From: Herbinix luporum
Lineage (GTDB): Bacteria; Bacillota; Clostridia; Lachnospirales; Lachnospiraceae
Assembly: GCF_900070325.1 (NCBI RefSeq)
Contig: NZ_LN879430.1
Location: 2,394,501-2,458,500 of the forward strand
Direction: 5' to 3'
Length of the DNA stretch: 64,000 bases
The position numbers and the translations under genes were made by a program. The notes beneath the pieces are model-generated. The model searched no databases. It saw only the letters and a program-made list of their open reading frames with translations, and was not told the DNA's origin. Shown piece after piece: positions 40,380 to 50,091 of the stretch (within the stretch, counting starts at the first letter, position 1; each line of letters opens with the position of its first letter).

Positions 40380-41515
40380 TAGTAATCTCTCCTTAGATTT
40401 TGTAAGTTGTTCATCGTACCAATTCTCTTGCTTGCATACATAGCGGCAAATAAGCACAAACCGGCAACAAGAGCAATACCCAGCGGCAAAACGTACCACA
40501 GGGTCATTTCGTTTCTAAACAGCACAAATACTATCCCGACGATAGGGAGCATATTTAGAGCAAGAACAAAGCCGCCCACTCTTTTCTGAATTGTGCGAAT
40601 TGGTGCACCGTAAAGATGATGTACTGTGTAATCTGCAATATGTGTTTCAATAACGCGAATAATATTGCAAATCAAAAGGATCAGCAACAGAACACCTGAC
40701 AGGATATAAAACCAAATATACAGCCGGTGTGCTCGAATAGAAGCCGATGTTGTAACCTGAGTAAAATCCTTTGTAGAGATCCCTGTATATAACGTTCCTG
40801 ATTGTTCGTAGAAGATTCTTTGAAGCTGATCGACTTCCTTGTCGGACGGATCTACAAGCACCATTCGCCCAAATACTTCACTGCTCAATCCCCACCACGG
40901 GAACATCCCGTTTACGGTTTGGAAGTCCCTCGTGCAAAGGATTAAAGTGTTCGACAGCATAAGGTCGTCAGAATCAATAAAATGCAGCGGGTGGAACAGA
41001 CTGTATTTTGACCCGGCACTATCTGCAATTCTCAGGTTTTGACCCGAAATCAAGAACTCCTTGCCTACATCCTCTTTATGCGCTTCGGGGACAAATAGAG
41101 CCATGCTTCCATCATAGTGCAACCCTGACAGGTCACTGTATTTTCCAAACAGGATCAGTATTTGCTCGTATTTAGAATCAAAATATCCATCATTCCCTAC
41201 AAACACAAAGCTACCTGCATTTCCTTCTTTGGACAAAATGTGCTGCAAATAGTCCATAATATCAACAGGGTCTTGTTTCGACTCATTCGATAGTACAGTA
41301 GCTTCCCGATTCGCTTCCATCTGCACCGTCTTCAATTGAAACATGATTACGTTCTGATCAACAAAAGATCGAATTGCTGCAGATTGTCTTTGTACCGAGG
41401 AGAAGCTTACAGAAAGATACAGTATTGCCATAGCAATCATGGTTGCGACAACGGCATAAAAGAATGCCCATGACCACTCTTTCCGGAGATCCCTAAGTAT
41501 TTGTTTTATTACCAT
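40379..41515 (-). CDS. FtsX/MacB-like or bacteriocin-immunity-type membrane protein 1
   Basis: Protein of 378 aa starting at ATG 41515, one base after the stop of the preceding permease gene (GGAGGGG upstream). One N-terminal helix (AFFYAVVATMIAMAILYLSV), an extracytoplasmic region of about 200 residues, then three helices, the second group preceded by VHHLYGAPIRTIQKRVGG. The 1+3 topology and the HLYGA motif suit MacB/FtsX permeases and the integral membrane proteins linked to lactococcin-972-type bacteriocins. Its stop overlaps the ATPase start. Confidence 0.75.
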   Translation of the reverse strand: MVIKQILRDLRKEWSWAFFYAVVATMIAMAILYLSVSFSSVQRQSAAIRSFVDQNVIMFQLKTVQMEANREATVLSNESKQDPVDIMDYLQHILSKEGNAGSFVFVGNDGYFDSKYEQILILFGKYSDLSGLHYDGSMALFVPEAHKEDVGKEFLISGQNLRIADSAGSKYSLFHPLHFIDSDDLMLSNTLILCTRDFQTVNGMFPWWGLSSEVFGRMVLVDPSDKEVDQLQRIFYEQSGTLYTGISTKDFTQVTTSASIRAHRLYIWFYILSGVLLLILLICNIIRVIETHIADYTVHHLYGAPIRTIQKRVGGFVLALNMLPIVGIVFVLFRNEMTLWYVLPLGIALVAGLCLFAAMYASKRIGTMNNLQNLRRDY

Positions 41516-41516
41516 A

Positions 41517-42527
41517 TCAGTAACGCCCCTCCTTCCCACTGTACTTCTGTTTCCAACTGAAAAAGCTTATTGTTTGAATCACACAAACAAAGATAGCGTT
41601 AAAGATTCCGGCAAACACCGCGACATTCAAATACGCCGCTCTGTGTATTAAGTAAAGCTGCGTTCGCCCAAGGAAATATCCGAAAATCGTACCCAATATG
41701 GCGATGCCAACCAGACGAAGAAGCAATTTCACAAACATCGATAAATAAGTTGCCCCATACAAATGGTGTACGGTCATGTGGCGGTTACTTTCACGATACA
41801 TCATGGAAACTGCGAACACCGCGCAAAAGACAAGTCCTAAAAATGCAAATAGCATAGAGCGCGAAACAAAATCATCGAGGAACATTTTTTTGGTAACGTC
41901 GAAAATATTTGATCCGCTGTCGCTGTATGTTTGAAACTGCACACTCCGGCCGGTTTTCTCTACAATATCAGTCAGTTTACCGAGAGCATTTTCGTTGGTA
42001 ACATCTGTGAATAGCATTCCCTGCATATCGGTAATATCGGAAAGTGGAAAATAAAAGAATGCATCACCTTGAAAGGTTGGAACATTGCTGCTTTCAAATT
42101 CGCCGACAATTTGATAGTTGTATGCTCGCGGAAACAGCACATCTCCCTCTATATAAGGGCTTAGATTTCCATTGTTCTTTGTGACGATAGCTGTTTTCGC
42201 TTCAGTTCCATCAAAAGGGACATGCAATGTTTTTTCAAACCAGTCAGAGTAGTCTACGGCAGCAATTCCAGCAGCGGAAAAACCTTTGTAAAAAATTATT
42301 GCATTATTTTCTTCCGCCCAATTAACTAAGTCCTCTCTCAACGTTCCAAGCCCTGAGATGGCTTGCATACCTGGTTCACTCTGATAGTCAAATATGGTAA
42401 AACCGGTAAAGTCATCCGACGCGGAATCATAGTGCAAATTATAAACCATAAAGAAGAATAGAGTTGTTAGCATAAACACAAATATAAGTGCAGCAAAAGA
42501 AAGCAGCTCACCTTTTCTTTTTCCCAT
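41517..42527 (-). CDS. FtsX/MacB-like or bacteriocin-immunity-type membrane protein 2
   Basis: Protein of 336 aa; ATG 42527 is preceded by GGGGGGATC, while the longer frame lacks a ribosome site. Same plan as its neighbour: N-terminal helix FAALIFVFMLTTLFFFMVY, an external domain, and three C-terminal helices, with the related motif TVHHLYGATYLSMFVKLL. The two permeases are thus paralogues that probably form a heterodimer with the ATPase. The 29-bp inverted-repeat arm lies 20 bp upstream of its start. Confidence 0.75.
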   Translation of the reverse strand: MGKRKGELLSFAALIFVFMLTTLFFFMVYNLHYDSASDDFTGFTIFDYQSEPGMQAISGLGTLREDLVNWAEENNAIIFYKGFSAAGIAAVDYSDWFEKTLHVPFDGTEAKTAIVTKNNGNLSPYIEGDVLFPRAYNYQIVGEFESSNVPTFQGDAFFYFPLSDITDMQGMLFTDVTNENALGKLTDIVEKTGRSVQFQTYSDSGSNIFDVTKKMFLDDFVSRSMLFAFLGLVFCAVFAVSMMYRESNRHMTVHHLYGATYLSMFVKLLLRLVGIAILGTIFGYFLGRTQLYLIHRAAYLNVAVFAGIFNAIFVCVIQTISFFSWKQKYSGKEGRY

Positions 42528-42546
42528 TATGATCCCCCCGTTTCTA

Positions 42547-42575
42547 ACTCTTATGCACCCCACAGTGCTTACATC
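42547..42575. repeat. 29-bp inverted repeat, arm 1
   Basis: Begins ACTCTTATGCACCCC; a perfect reverse complement lies at 44342-44370. The pair brackets the secreted peptide gene and nothing else apart from the later IS3 insertion. No target duplication flanks it. Confidence 0.92.
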
Positions 42576-43025
42576 GGTTGCTTAGTCCTTGTCAGAACAC
42601 TATTCGGTAACAGGTGGAACATTTACAGGCCAGATGCCGGAGCCATGGGGTACCCAATCGAATCCGTATCTAAACTGTGTTTTGCGCGGATTGGGAATGA
42701 TGGAGTCTGTATAGGTATAGCTTCGACTCAGGATACGTCCGTCATCCGGACCATTTCCATAAGCGGTATAGAGCCTACCCGTATCATTTACAATATTTCC
42801 CAGAAGATCGTAACGCCAGTAGCGGATATAACCACGGGCAGCGTGATTTCCGTTTTCGACGTATGACGGTTGACACTGAACATATCCATAGTAGTAGAGC
42901 GACATATCTTCATGCGTGTTTGTCGCATAGTTAGGTGATGCAGCAGCAAATACTGTTGGTGTTAGTATATAACTATGGACACAGAAAGTTGAACATTCTA
43001 TAATAAAACAAAGGAGTGTTCAATC

Positions 43026-43304
43026 ATGGCAAAAAAGCAAAAATCCTATACACCAGAATTCAAGCAACAGATTGTAGATCTGCGTATTAAGGCTGGTAAA
43101 GGTATAACAGAATTATCTAACGAATATGGCGTTCCAAAAGGCACAATCTCTACCTGGGTAAAGCTTCTTTCACCAGTAAAGGTCTCAGAAACAGAAACAA
43201 TTTCTATGAAAGAGTACAAGGCTCTTCAAAAGAAAATAAAGGAATTAGAGACAGAGAATGAAATATTAAAAAAAGCTACCGCCATATTCGCCAAAAATCA
43301 ATAG
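43026..43304 (+). CDS. IS3-family transposase OrfA, copy B
   Basis: 92-aa helix-turn-helix protein identical to copy A, with AAAGGAG before the ATG. Seven A residues followed by G (43268-43275) form the slippery site; a -1 shift there continues KKSYRHIRQKSIAEYVSFIQ directly into OrfB, giving the active OrfAB fusion. Confidence 0.93.
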   Translation: MAKKQKSYTPEFKQQIVDLRIKAGKGITELSNEYGVPKGTISTWVKLLSPVKVSETETISMKEYKALQKKIKELETENEILKKATAIFAKNQ

Positions 43305-43312
43305 CTGAGTAT

Positions 43313-44173
43313 GTGTCCTTTATTCAAGCTAATCTTGATAATTATACTGTTAAACAAATGTGCAAGGTACTTGAGTTTCCTCGTAGCACTTATTATGCTG
43401 TTATTAATCATGTTAAATCTCAAAGAGAGATTGATTACAACAAATTTAGTGATGAAGTTCAATATTACTATGACAGATCTAAGGGGCGTTATGGTGCTAT
43501 TAAGATACAGCGAGATCTTGAAGAAGCTGGTATCCCTTGTTCAGTCAAAAGAGTGCAGAGACATATGGCTAAGCTTGGTCTTCGCAGTGTTGTAGTACGC
43601 AAATATAAGTATCAAAATAACCAAGGTAAGGTTCCAGACGATAAGGAAAATATACTAAATCGTGATTTTACTGCTACAACAATAAACCAAAAATGGGTTA
43701 CAGACATTACGTATATACATGTTCTTAACGAGGGTTGGACTTATCTAGCATCAGTTATGGATTTATATAATAGGAAAATCATTGGTTATTCATATGGTAA
43801 AAATCCAACCGCCGAATTAGCTAAAAAGGCTGTAGAAAATGCATGTCTCAATGTAGAAGATACTACAGGTATTATCCTTCATTCAGATTTAGGCAGCCAG
43901 TATACAAGTGCAACGTTTGAGGATATGCTTATAGAAAAAAATATGAAGCATTCCTTTAGCAGAAAGGGAAACCCTTATGATAATGCTTGTATGGAATCCT
44001 TCCATTCTGTATTAAAGAAGGAAGAGGTATACTTAAATACTTATCATTCATTTGAAGAGGCTAAAACAGCAATCTTTGAATATATTGAGTCTTGGTATAA
44101 CCGCAGAAGAAGGCACAGTGCACTGGATTATAAAACCCCACAGCAGGTTGAAGATGAGGTCCTTGCAGCTTAG
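43313..44173 (+). CDS. IS3-family transposase OrfB, copy B
   Basis: 286-aa DDE integrase-core protein identical to copy A (WVTDITYIH, ILHSDLGSQYTS, ESFHSVLKKEEVY). It is in the -1 frame relative to OrfA and lacks a good ribosome site of its own, consistent with expression as a frameshift fusion. Confidence 0.93.
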   Translation: MSFIQANLDNYTVKQMCKVLEFPRSTYYAVINHVKSQREIDYNKFSDEVQYYYDRSKGRYGAIKIQRDLEEAGIPCSVKRVQRHMAKLGLRSVVVRKYKYQNNQGKVPDDKENILNRDFTATTINQKWVTDITYIHVLNEGWTYLASVMDLYNRKIIGYSYGKNPTAELAKKAVENACLNVEDTTGIILHSDLGSQYTSATFEDMLIEKNMKHSFSRKGNPYDNACMESFHSVLKKEEVYLNTYHSFEEAKTAIFEYIESWYNRRRRHSALDYKTPQQVEDEVLAA

Positions 44174-44341
44174 TAATCTTTCTCTATGTATTAAAATCAT
44201 ACAGAGAGAAAAAGTTCAACTTTTTGTGTCCAAAGTATGGACGTAGGTCCACTGTTGACATTCCAAGCAGCAGCAGTGCGGCCACTAAGCCGGACATGAT
44301 CGCCGTAAATCTGTTCTTCATAAAACACTCCTTTCTGCGAT

Positions 44342-44370
44342 GATGTAAGCACTGTGGGGTGCATAAGAGT
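44342..44370. repeat. 29-bp inverted repeat, arm 2
   Basis: Reverse complement of 42547-42575 without mismatch (ends GTGCATAAGAGT). It lies in the 5' leader of the bacteriocin-like gene, 20 bp before its ATG. Without the IS3 and one target copy, the unit bounded by the two arms would be about 525 bp. Confidence 0.92.
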
Positions 44371-44432
44371 CAGTGTTTTTAATATTGACGAATATGTTTT
44401 CGTCATCGCCCGTTTGGCATTCTCGTAAGTTT

Positions 44433-44461
44433 ATTATAATTGAAGCCATTGGAATTGTCAA
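44433..44461 (-). promoter_or_regulatory. consensus promoter of the bacteriocin-like operon
   Basis: On the minus strand TTGACA (44461-44456), 17-bp spacer, TATAAT (44438-44433). The start would be near 44426, about 105 nt upstream of the peptide ATG, with inverted-repeat arm 2 in the leader. Confidence 0.87.
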
Positions 44462-44633
44462 GAAAAGTGCAGTCAGTGATAGCGTCAATTTACTTTCGGA
44501 AATGAGTGGTGAGAGTTCACCTGTATGATCTGATTAAGATTTATATTGATTTCATCATACTACATTCCTTGTAAATTGGCTATATTTTATTATAATTAAA
44601 CAAGATATTTATTTTCCAGGGATTATACTACTT

Positions 44634-45089
44634 GACTATCTATTAAGCTTCTCATCCATTTCATGTTGCTTTTCTCTAGTCCTGGAATGACAGCTTGGGT
44701 TCTTTCTGCATAATCCCAACCTGTTTGTTTTTTTCTTAATTCCTTTATCAGCTCTTCTTGCTCTTCTCGTTTCTCTTGCACTTTCTGTTTGCTTTTCTGG
44801 TATTTTAATAAGTCGATAACTTTCCCGTTATTATATTTAAAAGCTCATAATTTAGCCATCTGATCACATCCAAACGTACTCCAACCCATTGGACGACTAC
44901 TCATCCTAGCTGACAAAACGTGGCTAACCTGACCTTCTGCTGAGCATCTCCAACAACCACCTACATCTTCTACCTTTACTTTTATTCCATCCCAATTATT
45001 TAAAAAATATTTGAGTGCTGTTTTGATATCTTCTATTTTATTTTCGTCTTCTGCTACATCTAGAAGTCTTTTATATACATCCTCGTATT
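44634..45089 (-). pseudogene. ISLre2-family transposase remnant
   Basis: The minus strand encodes YKRLLDVAEDENKIEDIKTA, then CSAEGQVSHVLSARMSSRP and MGWSTFGCDQMAKL, interrupted by a stop and continuing with FKYNNGKVIDLLKYQKSKQK. It is the C-terminal third of a transposase related to, but distinct from, the three intact copies in this window. Both IS ends are lost. Confidence 0.82.
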
Positions 45090-45119
45090 ATATAGTCATA
45101 GCTTTTCTTTACCTTTTCT

Positions 45120-45327
45120 TAGGTATGAGCTATGCTTGTTTTAGATACTGTGGATTAGTTTATACCTCCTACCACATGATGGTTGAAAAAAGGCTCTAAC
45201 CACAGTCTCTTTGTTAAATTGTTAATCAGTTAGATACCGCATGACGGTTTATTTAGAACGAGGTTACAAGTGCAGAGAGTACCCGTGGTCTAAAACAGTA
45301 TCAAAATACATTTAAAGGAGTGTCGCT
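45120..45327 (+). ncRNA. noncoding left end of IS110, candidate bridge/seek RNA region
   Basis: About 200 bp without coding potential directly before the IS110 transposase start. IS110-group elements encode their guide RNA in this left-end region. Short imperfect pairings are visible (for example TGTGG...CCACA near 45148 and 45200). I infer the RNA from position only; no covariation check was possible. Confidence 0.35.
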
Positions 45328-46503
45328 ATGATATACGTAGGAATTGATGTTTCCAAGGATAAGCACGATTGTCTTATCATTAACTCTGATGGTGAACTGC
45401 TTTTTAAAGCGTTTACTATTCAAAACAATCGAACTGGATTTAATGATCTTTATCAGAAAATTGAGGAAGTTGCTACAGATTTGTCTAGAGTAAAAGTAGG
45501 GTTAGAAGCCACTGGACACTATAGCTACAACGTTTTGGGATTCCTCATTGATAAAGGTCTTACCACCTTTGTTATCAACCCGTTACATACTAATCTTTAC
45601 AGAAAAAGTCTAAGCCTTAGAAAGACTAAAACGGATAAAGTTGATGCCCATACTATTGCTACTATGTTAATGTCTGATGTGAACTTATAACCCTACTCAG
45701 ACATATCTTATCACAATGAAGAACTCAAGTCACTAACTCGTTATCGTTTTGATAAAGTTAGTGAACGGGCAAAGTTGAAAAGCACTATCTCTCGCTTAGT
45801 AACAATTCTTTTTCCTGAACTTGAAAAACTGGTTCCCACCATACATATGGCATCTGTATATGCCTTACTCTCTGAGTATCCTAGTGCAGACTTGGTCGCT
45901 AACGCCCATCTTACTAGACTTACTAATTTATTAAAAGATGCCTCTAGGGGACGATACAACAAGGATACTGCCATAATGTTTCGTGAAGCCGCAAGAGTTT
46001 CTATTGGCGCTAAAATGCCTGCAAAATCATTAGAATTAAAACATACAATCAAGTTGATTAAAGAGCTAGACTTTGTTATTGATGAAATTGAATCACAAAT
46101 AAAGCTCATAATGAATGAAATCAACTCCCCAATTCTAAGTATCCCTGGTATCAGCTACCGTATGGGAGCCATGATTATTGCAGAGATAGGTGATTTTAAT
46201 AGGTTTGATTCGCCAGATAAAATACTTGCATACGCTGGAATGTCGCCCTCAACCTATCAGTCTGGAAAAGTAGAATCTTCGTATTCACGTATGGAGAAAC
46301 GTGGTTCTAAATATCTACGATACGCATTATTTAATGCTACTAAATATGTGTGTCATTGGGATCCAACCTTTTCTTCATATCTCGCAAAAAAACGTGCCGA
46401 GGGAAAACATTACTACGTAGCCTTATCACATGCTACTAAAAAGCTTGTAAGAGTGATTTATAAACTTGAAAAATCTGGTCAACTCTATATAAAAGCGGCT
46501 TAG
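45328..46503 (+). pseudogene. IS110-family transposase with one nonsense codon
   Basis: A single TAA (45688-45690) splits an otherwise intact 391-codon frame: ...IATMLMSDVNL*PYSDISYHNEEL.... The RuvC-like DEDD residues are all present in the first part (GIDVSKDKHD, GLEATGHY, KTDKVDAHTIA), and the serine-containing C-terminal domain in the second (PGISYRMGAMIIAEIGDF, YAGMSPSTYQSG). AAAGGAG precedes the ATG. The change looks like AAA to TAA. Separate translation of the second part would lack a ribosome site. Confidence 0.88.
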
Positions 46504-47119
46504 TTAATATTTCAGGAACATCTCCTTTTTTGAGCACTTGTAATTGTGCTCTATTTGTCATGCAGTTTTCAAGGATCTGATTTTTCTAAAATAAATTTCT
46601 ACATTATTAAAAAAACTTTAATTAATGTGTTGACTTTTAATAGTTAGTCTTTTTATATATCTTATGAAACAAATATATATTGTTTTAGTTTATTAAAACA
46701 ATAATATATCTTGCAAATAGTTTATATTTATATTTAAATTCTGTTTTATCATTCAGAAATTCTTTTTTCGTGGCCCAAGACTCATCAATATGTTTGTAAA
46801 TGCTAATCATTTTTTTTGTAAAAATATATCAGCTGTAACAATAAGCAATTACATTCTATATATAATCTAGTGCTTTTTTCTCTAAATTTATTCTAACTTT
46901 CTCTTCGTTTGTCTACTTATTCGCTATTCCTTTTACTTAATTATATCATACCTATCAATTATTGGCAATTATCTGCGCTCCCACACAGTCTTTTTTTACA
47001 CATGTCTCAAACCCTTATATCTACTAGCTTAGATAAAACCACAAAAGCAACTTTTTGAGGCCTCAAAATGCATTCTATAAGTGTAATCCAAAGTTCCACT
47101 TCATTTGAAAGGAGCACTT
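46504..47119. other. AT-rich stretch, no gene seen
   Basis: No supported frame on either strand. A palindrome GAGCACTTGTAATTGTGCTC (46534-46553) follows the IS110 transposase and may end its transcript. The last 20 bp carry GAAAGGAG, the ribosome site of the interrupted integrase. Confidence 0.5.
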
Positions 47120-47136
47120 ATGAAAAAATATGAAAG

Positions 47137-48815
47137 GTTAGCGTAAAATTTTTGTAGGAAAATTAAATATAAAATAAGAGAACACCAATCTTTGTGTTAG
47201 AATTTAATCATCACAATAAACCAAAACACAAAGGAGATGTTCTCTTATGATTAAAAGTATACAACAATTTTTAGATTTTGGCACAAAAAGTTTAGAAAAA
47301 ACAATTGAAAGTTTTTTACAAAACCCAAAGGATTTTGCTTCATTTGTCTATGGAGTTCAGGAAGAAGTGATTAAGCTAGGTTTAGACACTATACAAGAAA
47401 CTCTTGAGAATTGTGATGAAATGCTCAGAAAGAGTGGAAAAAGAAAGCAAAACTGGCACATTATAAAGAAAGATAAGAAAACACTTATTACATCACTTGG
47501 AACAATCAGCTTTGAAAAGACCTTATTTAAAAATAAAACAACAGGAGAAAGGACATATCTTCTAGATCGCATTCTTGGATTTAAAGAGCATCAAAGGTTA
47601 ACAGAGGATGCCGAGGCAAAGATGCTAGAGGAAGCAGTAGAGACCTCCTATCGCAAAGCTGGGCAGGCAACCAGTATAAGTGATACTGTTAGTAAGCAGA
47701 CTGTTAAAAACGAAATACATAACCTTGAATTTCAACACGAGTATAAGGATTTACCAAAGAAGAAAAAGGTGGATTATTTATACATAGATGCAGATGAAGA
47801 TCATATATCCTTGCAGTATAATGAGGAGAAGGGCGACCTTATAAAGAATAAAAACAATAGGAAGAATAACTGTTTACTAAGTAAGATTGTCTATGTGTAT
47901 GAGGGAATAGAAAAAGAGAGTCCTAGAAGTAAACGAAACAAGTTAATAAATCCCCATTACTTCTGCGGTAACTATCCCGGGGAAGAAAATAATGTTTTAT
48001 GGGATAGGGTTTATGATTATATATGCTGTAACTATGATGTAGACAACATAAAGAAAATATACCTGAACGGTGATGGTGGTGCTTGGATTAAGGCAGGAAA
48101 AAGTCGATTAGCCAGAATTACTTATGTTATGGATGGATTTCATTTAAATAAATATATGATACGAGCAACATCCCACTTATTAGATTCTGCAGAGGACGCA
48201 CGTTGTGAAATACGACATGCAATAAAGGTAGGCACTAAAAAGGACTTTGAAGAAGTAATGGAAAAAATACTAAGAGTTACAGAAGGAGATACAGTTATAG
48301 AACGTGTCAATGAAAGTAAGAAATTGATATTAAATAATTGGTCCGCGGTTAAAGTACGTCTAAAAAAAGAAGAAGGTATAATAGGTTGTAGTGCAGAAGG
48401 TCATGTAAGCCATATATTAGCTTCCAGAATGAGCTCTAGACCAATGGGATGGTGTAGAATAGGCGCAGATAAAATGGCGCATTTACGTGCTTACTACTAT
48501 AATGGTGGAGATATGTTGGAATTAGTGAGAAAACAAAAACAAGAGCTACCCAAGGCTGCTGGAGCGGAAGAAAATGATATAATAAGTAGTACAGAAATGT
48601 TAAGTGCCGAGAGAAATAAACATTATGAGCTTGGAAAATATACAGAAAGTATAAGCCATAGCTTAAGTGCTAGTGCTAAGAAATATGCATGGTTTAATCC
48701 TCATATATGGGGATTGTAAAAAAGAGAAATAAAAGGTATAGTAAAGATGTTAATTCTATAAACACATCTTTGGTGAACTCCACCTTTATATTTCCTACAG
48801 TAAAGTTACGCAATC
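47137..48815 (+). mobile_element. third ISLre2-family element (1679 bp) inside the integrase gene
   Basis: Ends GTTAGCG... and ...CGCAATC; inverted repeats share about 18 of 23 positions, with GTAGGAAA as the inner anchor. It is flanked by a perfect 9-bp target duplication ATATGAAAG (47128-47136 and 48816-48824). The transposase differs clearly from the two copies near 15 and 21 kb, so it is a separate IS type. Confidence 0.92.
47247..48719 (+). CDS. ISLre2-family transposase, third element
   Basis: 490 aa, ATG preceded by AAAGGAGATG. Conserved blocks match the other two: YIDADEDHISLQ, IYLNGDGGAWIKAGK, and CSAEGHVSHILASRMSSRP with MGWCRIGADKMAHL. It is intact and probably functional. Confidence 0.93.
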   Translation: MIKSIQQFLDFGTKSLEKTIESFLQNPKDFASFVYGVQEEVIKLGLDTIQETLENCDEMLRKSGKRKQNWHIIKKDKKTLITSLGTISFEKTLFKNKTTGERTYLLDRILGFKEHQRLTEDAEAKMLEEAVETSYRKAGQATSISDTVSKQTVKNEIHNLEFQHEYKDLPKKKKVDYLYIDADEDHISLQYNEEKGDLIKNKNNRKNNCLLSKIVYVYEGIEKESPRSKRNKLINPHYFCGNYPGEENNVLWDRVYDYICCNYDVDNIKKIYLNGDGGAWIKAGKSRLARITYVMDGFHLNKYMIRATSHLLDSAEDARCEIRHAIKVGTKKDFEEVMEKILRVTEGDTVIERVNESKKLILNNWSAVKVRLKKEEGIIGCSAEGHVSHILASRMSSRPMGWCRIGADKMAHLRAYYYNGGDMLELVRKQKQELPKAAGAEENDIISSTEMLSAERNKHYELGKYTESISHSLSASAKKYAWFNPHIWGL

Positions 48816-50091
48816 ATATGAAAGAGAAATATTGAATGATGCTATTAAGAGTGGTATTATTAATGTAAGCGCTGTGCAAGACAAGTTAGAAATGTTTAAA
48901 AAAGAAGAGATACTAAAGAATCACACATATGATATTTGGATGGGTAATAACGGATATTGGTACACATATCTACCCCAAGATTCATATTCCGAAAAACGAA
49001 AACAAATAAGACGAAAAGACAAAAGCAGGCTAGAGGATGCAATTGTGGATTTCTACAATCTACATAATAAAAAGGAGCAACGTAAAAAGATAACTCTCAG
49101 AACATTATATCCAGAATGGCTCAAGTATAAAAGTTTGCATACTGCTGCAACTGCCTCCATTCGCAGGATAGATAATGACTGGCATAAATACTATCTAAAT
49201 GATCCTCTTATAGACATCCCTATTCCGGAATTAGACAGACTCACTTTGGACCAGTGGATACACACAAAAATAAAAAAATACGAACTTACTGAGAAAGCCT
49301 ACTACAATATGTCAATTATCTTAAGACAAAGCCTAATATATGCAGTAGGCAGGGAAGTAATAACAGAGAACCCTTTTGAAAATTTAAAACCAAACCCTAA
49401 ACTTTTTCGCAAGGTTAGGAAAAAAGAAGATAATACACAAGTTTTTCTAACAGATGAACAAAATCTTATTGTGCAAGAAGCGTGGAATGATTTTTACTCT
49501 AATACTACATCCACTACACCTTTAGCTATATTATTGGACTTTCAAACTGGACTAAGATTAGGAGAACTTGTAGCCATAAAATGGAGTGATATTAATGGCA
49601 AATATCTTCATATCCAACGCATGGAGGTCCGACACGAAGAAATATGCGAGGAAACCAACACATGGAAACCTGCCAAACTTATACTTGTAGAACATACAAA
49701 ATCCAATGCAGGAGACCGGCACGTTTACTTAACAAAAAAGGCTATAGAAATATTAGTAGAAGCAAAAAAAAGTCAAGATGAAAATGGAATCAAGAGCGAA
49801 TTTGTTTTTACTAATAGTAAGGGCCAACGTCTAAATAAATTTATGTTAGATAAGCTAATCCGGAAATATTGCAGAAATAATAACATACCAGAAAAGAGCA
49901 TGCATAAGATACGCAAAACATATATTTCCACGCTAATCGATGAAGGTGTAAACATAAACACCATCCGAGAGCAATCAGGCCACGAAAATGAAGAAACCAC
50001 TTATAAAAATTACGCCTTTGATCGTGCACCAGACAAACACAAGGAAGCTTTATTAGAAAAGGCCTTATCATCTCATGAACATATTCAACAA

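Larger units (their letters stand above)
42957..44251 (+). mobile_element. IS3-family element, copy B (1295 bp)
   Basis: Ends TGGTGTTAG... and ...GTAGGTCCA with the internal repeat core TGGACACA(G/A)AAAGTTGAAC. It is flanked by a 4-bp target duplication CTGT (42953-42956 and 44252-44255), so this is an original insertion site. Target: signal-peptide codons of the bacteriocin-like gene, with the IS transcribed in the opposite direction. Confidence 0.92.
42600..44321 (-). pseudogene. secreted bacteriocin-like peptide gene interrupted by IS3 copy B
   Basis: ATG 44321 with AAAGGAG upstream encodes MKNRFTAIMSGLVAALLLLG, then MST, where IS3 copy B is inserted. The frame resumes at 42956 as VFAAASPNYATNTHEDM and runs to 42600. 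Removing the IS and one 4-bp CTGT repeat gives an exact 140-codon protein: a signal peptide cleaved near VFA/AAS, then a Tyr/Gly/Arg-rich mature part with one Cys (YYYGYVQCQPSYVENGNHAA, YGFDWVPHGSGIWPV). Gene order (secreted peptide, membrane proteins, ABC ATPase) is that of lactococcin-972-type systems; sequence relation by eye is only suggestive. The IS severs the signal peptide. Confidence 0.8.

Noticed and set aside
36743..44251. Simple inversion of the segment between the two inverted IS3 copies
   Set aside because: Copy B keeps its own CTGT target duplication and its host gene rejoins perfectly, so B is undisturbed. Only copy A is rearranged.
42547..44370. 29-bp inverted repeats as ends of a classical IS or MITE
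   Set aside because: No target duplication flanks the outer sides, and the only transposase inside belongs to the later IS3. A mobile-cassette role remains possible but unsupported.
46534..46553. GAGCACTTGTAATTGTGCTC palindrome as an IS110 recombination end
   Set aside because: IS110 ends lack long inverted repeats; it is more likely part of a transcript end.
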